A stretch of DNA of 56,613 nt from Pararcticibacter amylolyticus (GTDB lineage Bacteria; Bacteroidota; Bacteroidia; Sphingobacteriales; Sphingobacteriaceae), in assembly GCF_003130405.1 (NCBI RefSeq), contig NZ_QEAS01000018.1, positions 33,926 to 90,538 on the forward strand, given 5' to 3'. Below the pieces are notes generated by a model that was not told the origin of the DNA, did no database searches, and was given only the letters and a program-made list of their open reading frames with translations. The position numbers and the translations under genes are program-made. This document shows, in pieces, positions 9,051-17,110 of the stretch; within the stretch, counting starts at the first letter, position 1; each line of letters begins with the position of its first letter.

Positions 9051-10484
9051 TCAGGGGAGTACGGGAACCAGTTTAAAATAATCCAGATTAATGGAGTTGA
9101 TTCCATCTGTCCCGTTGTTGTCGGCGATAATGTAGACGGTAAGGTCTCCGTATTTATCTACAGTATATTCGCCCACTTCCACCTCGGAATAATCCTTCAG
9201 CGGAACAGTTTTTTCAAGGTAATCACCATCAAAATTGTTAAAGGCAATCCTTTGCTTGAACGTTTTGTCCTGTGAATCATTAGGAGCCACCCAGTAGATC
9301 TTATATTTCCCTTTATAAACCTTGTGAAAATTATACTTCACGTGGAACAGGGGAACTTTGTGATTGAAAACATAGATATCATTATACAGGTAGGCGCCTT
9401 CCGACAATGGCGCCCTGCGCAGACGGAGAGCAATATTCCCCGCTTTGTCTGTTCTGCTGAATCCGTCCGGTGTCTCACCTTCTCTCCGGACCGGCATGAT
9501 CTTATCAGCTAAAGCCACGGAGGCAGAACTCATCCGGTAAATAAACCCGTTGCTCGTTTTGATCTTTTCCAGGACAGCGTCTTTCCTGAACGGCACTCTT
9601 ACTCCGTCATCCGATATCAGTTCAGCTGATTTAAGCGTATCAATATCGATTGCTTTCCTGAAAACCAGGTCCTTCAGAACGGTATACGCATTATCAACCA
9701 GGGGATGATCGCCTCCGGTATAAGGCTGGAACTTTGCAAGCTCGGCATCTATCGCGTCGTCCTGCAACAGGATAACAGTATATTCCTGTCCCTCATCTGC
9801 CAGTCCGCCGGTCTTATCAAAAAGATAATTCTTTTTAATAATACCAGTCCCCGGCTTATAAATTGGCTTGCTTGTCACCGGATCCACCCCTATCTGCTCT
9901 GCCCTGGCAGAATCAATCGCATCATATTCCAGGCTTTTAATATAATCCTTCTGCTTAAAGGATGTATTATTCATATACTCGAGGATATTCTGCTTAGGAT
10001 AAACAATCCCGTTCAAAACATGCAATACTCCGTTCCCGGCAAAAAGATCCTGCTGAACAAGGGTTATACCTTCCAGTTTTTTAGCACCAAACCTCACATA
10101 TTTTCCGTTCAGCGTTTTAAGCCGCAAAGTAACAGTGTCGGAGATCTTTGTTGAATACGGCTGGCTGACAATATAATTCCCCACAAACTGTTTCAGCCTG
10201 GCCGTATCATTCAATACCGATTCGTCCAGTTGTTCAAGAGCGCTGTTTTGAGGGGCCCATACAGTGAATTTATAGGAAGACGCCAGCGTTTTATCATATC
10301 CGGTCCTGACGAGCAGATCTTTGAACCTGCTCAGATCCGGGTTCGTTTCGATAACCTCCAGCAAATTCTTTCCTAACAAAGGCTCATTAAGTTCAGAATG
10401 ATCGTTCCACGGATCCTTACATCCCGCCATAATACATTGCAGGGATACCAGGAGCACGAATATTTTAGTGAGTTTAATCATCAT
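9051..10484 (-). CDS. Small FAS1-domain lipoprotein (Module I)
   Basis: 477-aa lipoprotein with lipobox CIMAGC (Cys about 22) followed by charged KDPW. FAS1 domain 1 is about 47-165, with FTVWAPQNSALEQL and the closing NGVLHVLNGIVYP. A weaker second FAS1-like region is about 168-328, with YTVILLQDDAID and TSNGFIYRMSS. The C-terminal part (about 340-475) reads as a beta-sandwich: YKGKYKIYWVAPN, VEVGEYTVDKYGDLTVYII and NSINLDYFKLVPV. This pattern resembles CBM6/CBM35/malectin-type carbohydrate-binding domains. FAS1 domains are adhesion modules in other proteins. A role as a surface glycan-binding partner of SusCD is inference. Paralogue: 37959-39473. Confidence 0.85.
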   Translation of the reverse strand: MMIKLTKIFVLLVSLQCIMAGCKDPWNDHSELNEPLLGKNLLEVIETNPDLSRFKDLLVRTGYDKTLASSYKFTVWAPQNSALEQLDESVLNDTARLKQFVGNYIVSQPYSTKISDTVTLRLKTLNGKYVRFGAKKLEGITLVQQDLFAGNGVLHVLNGIVYPKQNILEYMNNTSFKQKDYIKSLEYDAIDSARAEQIGVDPVTSKPIYKPGTGIIKKNYLFDKTGGLADEGQEYTVILLQDDAIDAELAKFQPYTGGDHPLVDNAYTVLKDLVFRKAIDIDTLKSAELISDDGVRVPFRKDAVLEKIKTSNGFIYRMSSASVALADKIMPVRREGETPDGFSRTDKAGNIALRLRRAPLSEGAYLYNDIYVFNHKVPLFHVKYNFHKVYKGKYKIYWVAPNDSQDKTFKQRIAFNNFDGDYLEKTVPLKDYSEVEVGEYTVDKYGDLTVYIIADNNGTDGINSINLDYFKLVPVLP

Positions 10485-10500
10485 GTTATTTTTTGTTAAT

Positions 10501-10523
10501 TACTGCCGGAGACTCCGGCAGTA
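10501..10523. other. Inter-gene hairpin between two FAS1 genes
   Basis: Perfect inverted repeat in the 50-nt gap after the medium FAS1 stop: TACTGCCGGA and its complement TCCGGCAGTA around a 3-nt loop. There is no strong U-run on the minus strand, so it is more likely an mRNA processing or stability element than a terminator. The corresponding 22-nt gap in Module II has no such hairpin. Confidence 0.6.
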
Positions 10524-10534
10524 TGTTTAAATTT

Positions 10535-12295
10535 CTATTTAGGTCTCTGAACTACTGATCCATCGGGGTTGAATTTGGGCCAGAGCTGATCTTCATTCTC
10601 AGGAATAAAGTGGACCATATCAAACTGCACATCCCCGGACTTATCTTCACCCACCGCCTGAAATCTCAGGGTGTGCCGGTCCGTCTTTTCCACCGTGATC
10701 GTTCCTGCCAGCAGGGCAAAGCTGTCAGGATAATAGTCAATCATGTAGCCAGGGTCAGTCACATGCTTGTACAATGAAAAAGCCATTTTCCGGCCCATCA
10801 TCTCAAGCGACTCAGGCGTCATCCCATCGGGATAAGTATACACTTTATTGACCTCATCCTTTTTTGCTGCCGGAAGGGTTTCATTAAGCCTCAGGGTTCT
10901 GAGTACCTGGTTATCAAAAGACACCTGAACACCCTGGCCTCCGCCGCGCCTGATGATAGATATCCAGACTTTATACCGTCCTTTTACAAGAAGCGGCGTT
11001 TTAAACTCTATCCAGTTGGTAACACTAGATGCTGAATTGGTCCTGAGCGAAGCAAACTGAAGGTAATCGTCGTGATAGACGTAGAACTTCCGGGCTTCAG
11101 GAGCCACATAGTATCTTACACTTCCCCCCGGTCCCCACTGGACATCTTTCAGATCGCCCGGAGCCATTGCCGGCCCGCTTGAATTCTGCCGCCTGAAGTT
11201 CGATAACTTCGTAATTTCCGGCTGGTCTGTTACCTCCCAGTACACAGCAAAAGGAAGACGCAGCTTTACCGCGTAGTGTTTATTCATAAAATGCAGTACA
11301 CCGTTAGCCGCGGTGTTGTCGCTCGCTTCACGGTTAATTTCTGCACCCGGCTCATGTACGCCGTTAAAAGTATCATCATTGAATAAAATAGCCCTGCCCT
11401 GCAGCTTCGTGGTCACCACATCCTCCGGAGAGAGAGTAGAATGTGAAGATGCATTGTAGATATCCGACAGATATTTCCTTCCCGGTATGATATGATATGC
11501 GACATACAGGTGCAGGCTATCGGTAGCACGGGCAGGATCGCCTGTGTTACAATATTTATCAAACAGGTCCTGATAGCTGTTAATCCCCGCATCTTTCAAT
11601 ACTGCATCCGATTCAGCCATCACGGTATTCCACAGGCGGGTAGTGTCGGGATTATCCTTCGGAAGTACATCCAGCATCGCATAAAGCCCGGTAGTTTTAA
11701 GCGCCTGAGAGAAAATAGAGTATTCCGTATTGCTCTCCAGCATTTTTGCCAGTGTTCGTTTTTCCGGCTCCAGTGCATGGTCGATAACATGAATGATCCC
11801 GTTTCCAAGCCTTATTTCGCCTCCTTTGATAACAGCCTGCCGGTTCACAGTAATATCAACTTTTCCTGCTGCATTTGTCGTTCCGGTGATAATATACTGA
11901 CCATACATGGTAGGCGTCCGCAGCCTGCCTTCCTTAAAATCGTTCCGCGACAATGTGTCCCGGATCACATGGATCTGCACGAACTCCTTTAATTCCGGCA
12001 CACTTAAAGCAGAAACGCTGCCTTTACCATGTTCTTTCAGATAAAGATCAATAGCTCCGTTATCGGGGACAAAACACGTATATCCCCCGTAAGCACCTAA
12101 AAACCCGTCATTCCCTGTAATCTCCAGGATTTGTGAAAACTGCGAGAATTGCTCAGGATTCTCCAGCAGATATTCTGTTATATTGACGTCAGAGGTAGTA
12201 GACATATCAAATTTTTCCTTCCTGCAGGCATTTAAACCAAGCAAGACACACATTCCAACGACACCAATCTTCCAAACTTTCAGCACCTTTTTCAT
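10535..12295 (-). CDS. Medium FAS1-domain lipoprotein with CBM-like C-terminus (Module I)
   Basis: 586-aa lipoprotein, lipobox LLGLNAC (Cys about 24). After the phrase TTSDVNITEYL come two FAS1 domains: about 46-178 (GAYGGYTCFVPDNGAIDLYL, closing NGIIHVIDHALEP) and about 188-345 (YSIFSQALKTTGLYAML, closing NGVLHFMNKHYAVK). The C-terminal region (about 350-575) is a predicted beta-sandwich with VKGRYKVWISIIRRGGG, VSFDNQVLRTLRLNE, TITVEKTDRHTLRFQAVG and FDMVHFIPENEDQLWPKF. Its order of elements resembles CBM6 or malectin folds. It lies 33 nt after SusD. Paralogue: 39496-41175, with the same ending motif. Molecular function is unproven; binding of the imported glycan is the leading guess. Confidence 0.85.
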   Translation of the reverse strand: MKKVLKVWKIGVVGMCVLLGLNACRKEKFDMSTTSDVNITEYLLENPEQFSQFSQILEITGNDGFLGAYGGYTCFVPDNGAIDLYLKEHGKGSVSALSVPELKEFVQIHVIRDTLSRNDFKEGRLRTPTMYGQYIITGTTNAAGKVDITVNRQAVIKGGEIRLGNGIIHVIDHALEPEKRTLAKMLESNTEYSIFSQALKTTGLYAMLDVLPKDNPDTTRLWNTVMAESDAVLKDAGINSYQDLFDKYCNTGDPARATDSLHLYVAYHIIPGRKYLSDIYNASSHSTLSPEDVVTTKLQGRAILFNDDTFNGVHEPGAEINREASDNTAANGVLHFMNKHYAVKLRLPFAVYWEVTDQPEITKLSNFRRQNSSGPAMAPGDLKDVQWGPGGSVRYYVAPEARKFYVYHDDYLQFASLRTNSASSVTNWIEFKTPLLVKGRYKVWISIIRRGGGQGVQVSFDNQVLRTLRLNETLPAAKKDEVNKVYTYPDGMTPESLEMMGRKMAFSLYKHVTDPGYMIDYYPDSFALLAGTITVEKTDRHTLRFQAVGEDKSGDVQFDMVHFIPENEDQLWPKFNPDGSVVQRPK

Positions 12296-12328
12296 GACAA
12301 TGATTTTCCTTTCTTTGATTACCGTTAA

Positions 12329-13807
12329 CTATTGATAAAATGGATTCTGAACCAGGGCCTTGTTAGACTGGATCTCCTGGAAGAAGTAGGGGAAATAGTG
12401 GCTGTTAAAATCCCGGTATTTAGTTATAGCCGACGACTGGTATTCAGGAAGAGCGGTGGTGAGCACCACATCCATCAGCAGATCGAGCCTCTCGTAATTG
12501 TTTCTTTTGGCGTTCCGGAGCAGGTCATACCATCTTTTTCCTTCAAATGCGAATTCACGTGCCCGCTCCTCCATGATATAATCAGCCATTTCCAGCCGGT
12601 TGTCTGCACTAACCACCTTCTCTGTCGATGGCAGGGCCCCCGCCCTTTGCCTGATCTCATTCACCAGGTCAAGCGCTTCCTGTCCCCTGTTCACCTGGTT
12701 AAGGGCTTCCGCCTTCATCAGCAAAACATCGGCGTACCGGTAGAAGAACCAGTGCCCGTAAGAGGTCGAACTGTTGTCTCCCCTTGTGGTACCGGCATTC
12801 ACTCCCTGGTATTTCCAGATACTCAGATCACTGATCTTATACGATGCTCCGTCACCCCGTATGTCTTTATCAACCTGCATGGGGTCCACACCGTAAAGCA
12901 CCATGAGTGATAATGCCGCTTTGAAGCGCTTGTTATTGACGGCGAACATATCGAAAAACGGATTTGTACGGTTTACATTGAAGTACAACTCAAATATCCC
13001 CTCTACCGAACCACCCTGGTAATACAAGGTGCTAAACCAGGTATCGGTAGCGGGAACCAGCGCATACTGCCCTGAACTGATCACTTTATCACAATAAGTT
13101 ATACAGTCTTCATACTTCTCCATCCAAAGAAAAACATCAGCCAGGATCGTCTGAACGGCGTATTTTGTAATCTTCCCCTTGTTGAACTCTTTGTTGGAGT
13201 AACTGGCAAGGGTATACTCTTCAGCCGTCTTTAAATCTGTGACAATCTGGTTTAAAACCTCAGCTTGCGTACTCTTGGGGATCTGGAGATCGTCGGAATC
13301 AGTATGCGTAGCCTTCATTTTCAGCGGCACATCACCGAAACTTCTTACCAGGTAGAAATACATCAGGCTTCTGAGCGCAAGGGCCTGCCCGGTATATTGG
13401 TTTAAATTCTCCTGTGTAAATGTTTTATCTGTCTTGAGTACCTGCGGTGCTGAGTCAATAAGATCATTACACAAATTGATCACAAAGTAAAGAGTCGACC
13501 AGTCCGTTATAGGGTTGTTGGCATTAATGTTTACATTCACCACATTAAAATCATTGGATTTGATCTGGTTCCCGTAAGTAACCATATCTGCCCTCAGTTC
13601 ACCCCATAAAAACAGGTTCTCGGTAAGCTTCGGGGCCAGCAAAGCGGCATAACAACCATTCATCGCAGCCTCAACCTGCTCTTTTGTTTTCCAAAATTCC
13701 TGCCTCACCACACCGTCCTCCGGCTGGAGGTCCAGGTAATTATTACAGGAAGGAAAAATTAAACTTCCCGATAAGAAGGCCAGTAAAAGTATTTTCTTCA
13801 ATTTCAT
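12329..13807 (-). CDS. SusD/RagB-family lipoprotein (Module I, proximal pair)
   Basis: 492-aa SusD homologue. The lipobox gives Cys at about 21 (FPSC), followed by NNYLDLQPEDGVVRQEFWKT, a classic SusD N-terminus. Helical repeats include NGCYAALL, LWGELRADMV and ALALRSLMYFYLVRSFGDVP. The C-terminal signature is ERAREFAFEGKRWYDLLR followed by AKRNNYERL. It starts 10 nt after its SusC. It is paralogous to 41192-42694 (shared LWGELRADM, EFAFEGKRW and the NSHYFP/NSHYLP ending) and only distantly similar to the other SusD of the same module. Two unrelated SusCD pairs are therefore co-transcribed in this module. Confidence 0.92.
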   Translation of the reverse strand: MKLKKILLLAFLSGSLIFPSCNNYLDLQPEDGVVRQEFWKTKEQVEAAMNGCYAALLAPKLTENLFLWGELRADMVTYGNQIKSNDFNVVNVNINANNPITDWSTLYFVINLCNDLIDSAPQVLKTDKTFTQENLNQYTGQALALRSLMYFYLVRSFGDVPLKMKATHTDSDDLQIPKSTQAEVLNQIVTDLKTAEEYTLASYSNKEFNKGKITKYAVQTILADVFLWMEKYEDCITYCDKVISSGQYALVPATDTWFSTLYYQGGSVEGIFELYFNVNRTNPFFDMFAVNNKRFKAALSLMVLYGVDPMQVDKDIRGDGASYKISDLSIWKYQGVNAGTTRGDNSSTSYGHWFFYRYADVLLMKAEALNQVNRGQEALDLVNEIRQRAGALPSTEKVVSADNRLEMADYIMEERAREFAFEGKRWYDLLRNAKRNNYERLDLLMDVVLTTALPEYQSSAITKYRDFNSHYFPYFFQEIQSNKALVQNPFYQ

Positions 13808-13817
13808 AATATGTCAT

Positions 13818-16800
13818 TTAAAAACCGACTGTCAATCCCAGGATAAAGTTCCTCGAAGGAGGAGTCATAGACTTATCTTCTACGATACTGAACGGGTCGC
13901 TCATCTTTGCCGAAACTTCCGGGTCCTGCCCCCTGTATTTTGTAAATGTCAGCAGGTTCTCCCCCGTAACGTAAATACCGAGAGTCTTCATGCCCAGCCT
14001 GTCGAGAAGCGCCTTCTGCAGATTGTACCTGACCGTTAAAGCCCGCAGTCTTATAAAGGAGGCATCTTCGACATACCTGTCAGAGCCAAGCCAGTTATAA
14101 CCGTCCCCCAACAGAGCACGCGGTATATCCGTAACATCCCCTTCATTTCTCCATCTCCTTAAGACTGCAGTACTCTGGTTATCATATCCATACATTCTGG
14201 TGGTATTGATCATCGTTTTGTTCACGACGTCATATTTATACCTGAAGCTGAAGAAAGCCGTAAATTTCCAGGCGCCTTTATAGGTGATGTCCGGACCAAA
14301 TCCACCGATGAACTTAGGATTTCCGTTCCCCAGGTACTGAACGTCCATATAATCGATATTTCCGTCATGGTTCAGGTCTTTATACTTAGCATCTCCCGGC
14401 TGAAAAACATAGTCCGTCGACGGGTAGTTAAACCGCATGTAAACAGGAAGTCCGTCTGCTCCAACTATAGGGTTCCCCCTCTTATCGGTCGCGATAGTAG
14501 CCTCTCTGTCTTTATATACTCCTTCGTACCTGTAGCCATAGAAAGATCCAAATGGATTATTGATTTTAAGGAATCGTTTATACTGACCGTTTTGGTCCGT
14601 CCTGCCGCTTTCCGTCGGATAGAAAGGAGAAATTTCCCGGATAATATTTACATTTCTGGAAAAATTAAAATTGAAGTTCACCGTCCATGTCTTGTTCCTG
14701 TACGCTGAAGTGCTCATGTTAATCTCCCAGCCCTGGTTATCCATCGTTCCCACATTCATATTAATGTTGGAGTATCCGGAAATTGTCGGGATAGCCAGGT
14801 CAGGAAAATAAAGGTTAGTGGTCCGGTTCCGGTAGATATCCACATCCAGATCAAAGCGATTGTTAAACAGGCTCATGGTAACCCCGAAGTTTTTCCCGGT
14901 AACAGTTTCCCATTTCAGGTCACGAAGCTCAATGCTTCCTGAATAGATAGCCGGACTGCCCATATAATCATAATTGAAGCTCTGATATTTGCTGTAGAAC
15001 GCATAATTATCTTTAGGAGCATTCCCGCTTTGTCCATAACCGGCACGCAGGCTCAGATCGTCTATGAATTTAAACCGCTGCATAAACGGCTCTCCCGAAA
15101 CGCGCCATCTTGTCGATATCGCCGGGAATACACCATACCGGCTATCCGGCCCGAACTTCGAATTGCCATCTACACGGACCGAGCCATTGATAATATACCG
15201 GTCAAGGTAACTATACTGCCCGTTCACCAGCCCTGCCACTGTCCGTGTTCTACCGGAAGGCGCCGATACATTTCTCTGGCGGGCCGGGTTTGCGGGGTCC
15301 TGCAAATAAACCGATGCAGAATTGGATGTTTCTGCTTGATGCGTATTACTTGTATTGTCATTGGTCTGAACCATTAACAAACCCGTGAAACTGTGTTTTT
15401 CAGAAGGCCTGGGAGTAAACACAAGGCTTGTCTTGGTCTGAATGCCAAACTTATCTGCATCCCCGTCATAGGCATTATTCACCACTGTCTCATTAACAGG
15501 GCGGCCTGTAGCGATCTGGGGCAGAAACGACTTATTCTTAGTGCTCCTGATGTCGAACTGGACATCGAACAATGCCTTTATAAGGCTCGGCTTAAGATCA
15601 TATTGCAGTCCGAATATAGGGATGATCCGCTCTTCCGTCACGGTGTTCGTAGCACTCCGAAGCATCGCCACAGGGTTAAAAGTACTTTTATACTCTCCCT
15701 GAATGTTCTGCAAAGGCGAGAAAAAGATCCCTGTGTTATTTCCCTGCGAATCATACTCATACACCCCCATATTGGGCATCTTGGAATAAGCTATATTCCT
15801 GGTATCATCGTTGTAAACCTTATCTGTAACGTTATGAGTATAGGAGATATCTGTTTTAAACTTTATCCTGTCAGACACGTTGTAGTCCAGATTGATCTTG
15901 GTCGAAATCCTTCCAAGCCCCGTCCCAATCGTCGTTCCCTTTTCTCCCAGATAACCAACCGAAGCATAATAACGCGCTTTTTCCCCTCCCCCGTTCAAAG
16001 AGACATTGTGGTCCTGCTTAAAACCGGTGCGTGTAATTTCAGATATCCAGTTGGTATTGTTACTGTAATTATAGTAGTAGTACGGATCGCTCGGGTCATA
16101 CTGAAACTCCTTGATCGTTTCTGTATTCAGCGGAATACCGGCACGGTTCATAGCCGCTTCAGGAATGAGCATAGAATACTGGTTCCCGGTCAGCATAGGG
16201 ATCGGCCCCGGCTGCCGCTGCATCGTTCCCCTCAGGGTATAAGTCACCTGGGGTTTACCCAGCCTTCCCCGCTTTGTATTGATGATTAGGACGCCGTTTG
16301 CTGCCCTTGATCCCCACACAGCCGTTGCAGCCGCATCTTTCAGTACACTGATATCCTGTATGTCAGCCGGCGAAATATTTAAAAGAGAGGCATATCCCTG
16401 CTCATCTGCTGTACCAAAATTAAAATCCTGCGGAACATCTGTATCGTAGATCATGCCGTCGACAACTATCAGGGGATCCGTCGCACCATTGATGGAGGAT
16501 GTCCCCCGGATCCTGATCTGCATTCCCGAGCCCGGATCGCCCGACATCGCCGCAATATCAACGCCAGGCAGGCGGCCTTGTAAAGCCTGGTCTATAGAAG
16601 CCGCGGACAATTCCTCCAGGTCCTTTGCATTAATCCGTGCTACAGCAGAAGTGGAATTGCGGGCATCAATCGGCAGCAATCCGTTGCTGGCCGGCTTTTT
16701 TGCCGTAATAGCCACTTCGGTCAGTTCATTGCGGCTTGGCTCCAGCTGAACATTGATTGTGCTTCTGCCATTTATATTTAATACAAGGGTTTTATATCCA

Positions 16801-17087
16801 ATCACAGAGAAAGAAATTCTGTTATTGGGGTTTGTAATCTTCAAAACATAGTTTCCCTCTATATCGGTAGAAATTCCGCTTACTGTTCGCTTCTCATTAT
16901 CGAGTTCCACGACAGAAGCTCCGATGACAGGTTGCTTATCAGCCTTATCCGTTACTTTTCCCTTTACTACCGCCACAGTCTGGGGCCGGGCCTGAGGACG
17001 CACCTGTGCATGGATCCCCGGTGCCAGTCCGGGCAACAAACCCAAACCAAGACAACAAAAAGAAAAGACTTTAAAAATATTCTTCAT
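13818..17087 (-). CDS. SusC-like TonB-dependent transporter (Module I, proximal)
   Basis: 1089-aa outer-membrane transporter. Signal peptide about 1-28 (ending IHAQ); carboxypeptidase-regulatory domain about 40-118 (VKGKVTDKADKQPVIGASVV); a TonB-box-like stretch ELTEVAITAKK about 121-131; plug about 145-275 with SIDQALQGRLPGVD, IRIRGTSSINGATDPLIVVD and VLKDAAATAVWGSRAANGV; then the barrel. It ends TVGF, with the aromatic last residue used by outer-membrane barrels. There is no STN domain, so it is unlikely to signal to a FecR on its own. It lies 23 nt after the large FAS1 gene and 10 nt before its SusD. Paralogue: 42713-45991. The substrate is unknown and inferred to be a pectin-derived oligosaccharide. 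Confidence 0.92.
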   Translation of the reverse strand: MKNIFKVFSFCCLGLGLLPGLAPGIHAQVRPQARPQTVAVVKGKVTDKADKQPVIGASVVELDNEKRTVSGISTDIEGNYVLKITNPNNRISFSVIGYKTLVLNINGRSTINVQLEPSRNELTEVAITAKKPASNGLLPIDARNSTSAVARINAKDLEELSAASIDQALQGRLPGVDIAAMSGDPGSGMQIRIRGTSSINGATDPLIVVDGMIYDTDVPQDFNFGTADEQGYASLLNISPADIQDISVLKDAAATAVWGSRAANGVLIINTKRGRLGKPQVTYTLRGTMQRQPGPIPMLTGNQYSMLIPEAAMNRAGIPLNTETIKEFQYDPSDPYYYYNYSNNTNWISEITRTGFKQDHNVSLNGGGEKARYYASVGYLGEKGTTIGTGLGRISTKINLDYNVSDRIKFKTDISYTHNVTDKVYNDDTRNIAYSKMPNMGVYEYDSQGNNTGIFFSPLQNIQGEYKSTFNPVAMLRSATNTVTEERIIPIFGLQYDLKPSLIKALFDVQFDIRSTKNKSFLPQIATGRPVNETVVNNAYDGDADKFGIQTKTSLVFTPRPSEKHSFTGLLMVQTNDNTSNTHQAETSNSASVYLQDPANPARQRNVSAPSGRTRTVAGLVNGQYSYLDRYIINGSVRVDGNSKFGPDSRYGVFPAISTRWRVSGEPFMQRFKFIDDLSLRAGYGQSGNAPKDNYAFYSKYQSFNYDYMGSPAIYSGSIELRDLKWETVTGKNFGVTMSLFNNRFDLDVDIYRNRTTNLYFPDLAIPTISGYSNINMNVGTMDNQGWEINMSTSAYRNKTWTVNFNFNFSRNVNIIREISPFYPTESGRTDQNGQYKRFLKINNPFGSFYGYRYEGVYKDREATIATDKRGNPIVGADGLPVYMRFNYPSTDYVFQPGDAKYKDLNHDGNIDYMDVQYLGNGNPKFIGGFGPDITYKGAWKFTAFFSFRYKYDVVNKTMINTTRMYGYDNQSTAVLRRWRNEGDVTDIPRALLGDGYNWLGSDRYVEDASFIRLRALTVRYNLQKALLDRLGMKTLGIYVTGENLLTFTKYRGQDPEVSAKMSDPFSIVEDKSMTPPSRNFILGLTVGF

Positions 17088-17110
17088 AATCTGTTAATTA
17101 GATCCGGGTG

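Noticed and set aside
15393-16289. Plus-strand open frame of 298 codons opposite a SusC gene
   Set aside because: It lies fully inside a well-supported SusC gene, its translation shows no domain or signal, and other plus-strand frames show the same shadow behaviour.
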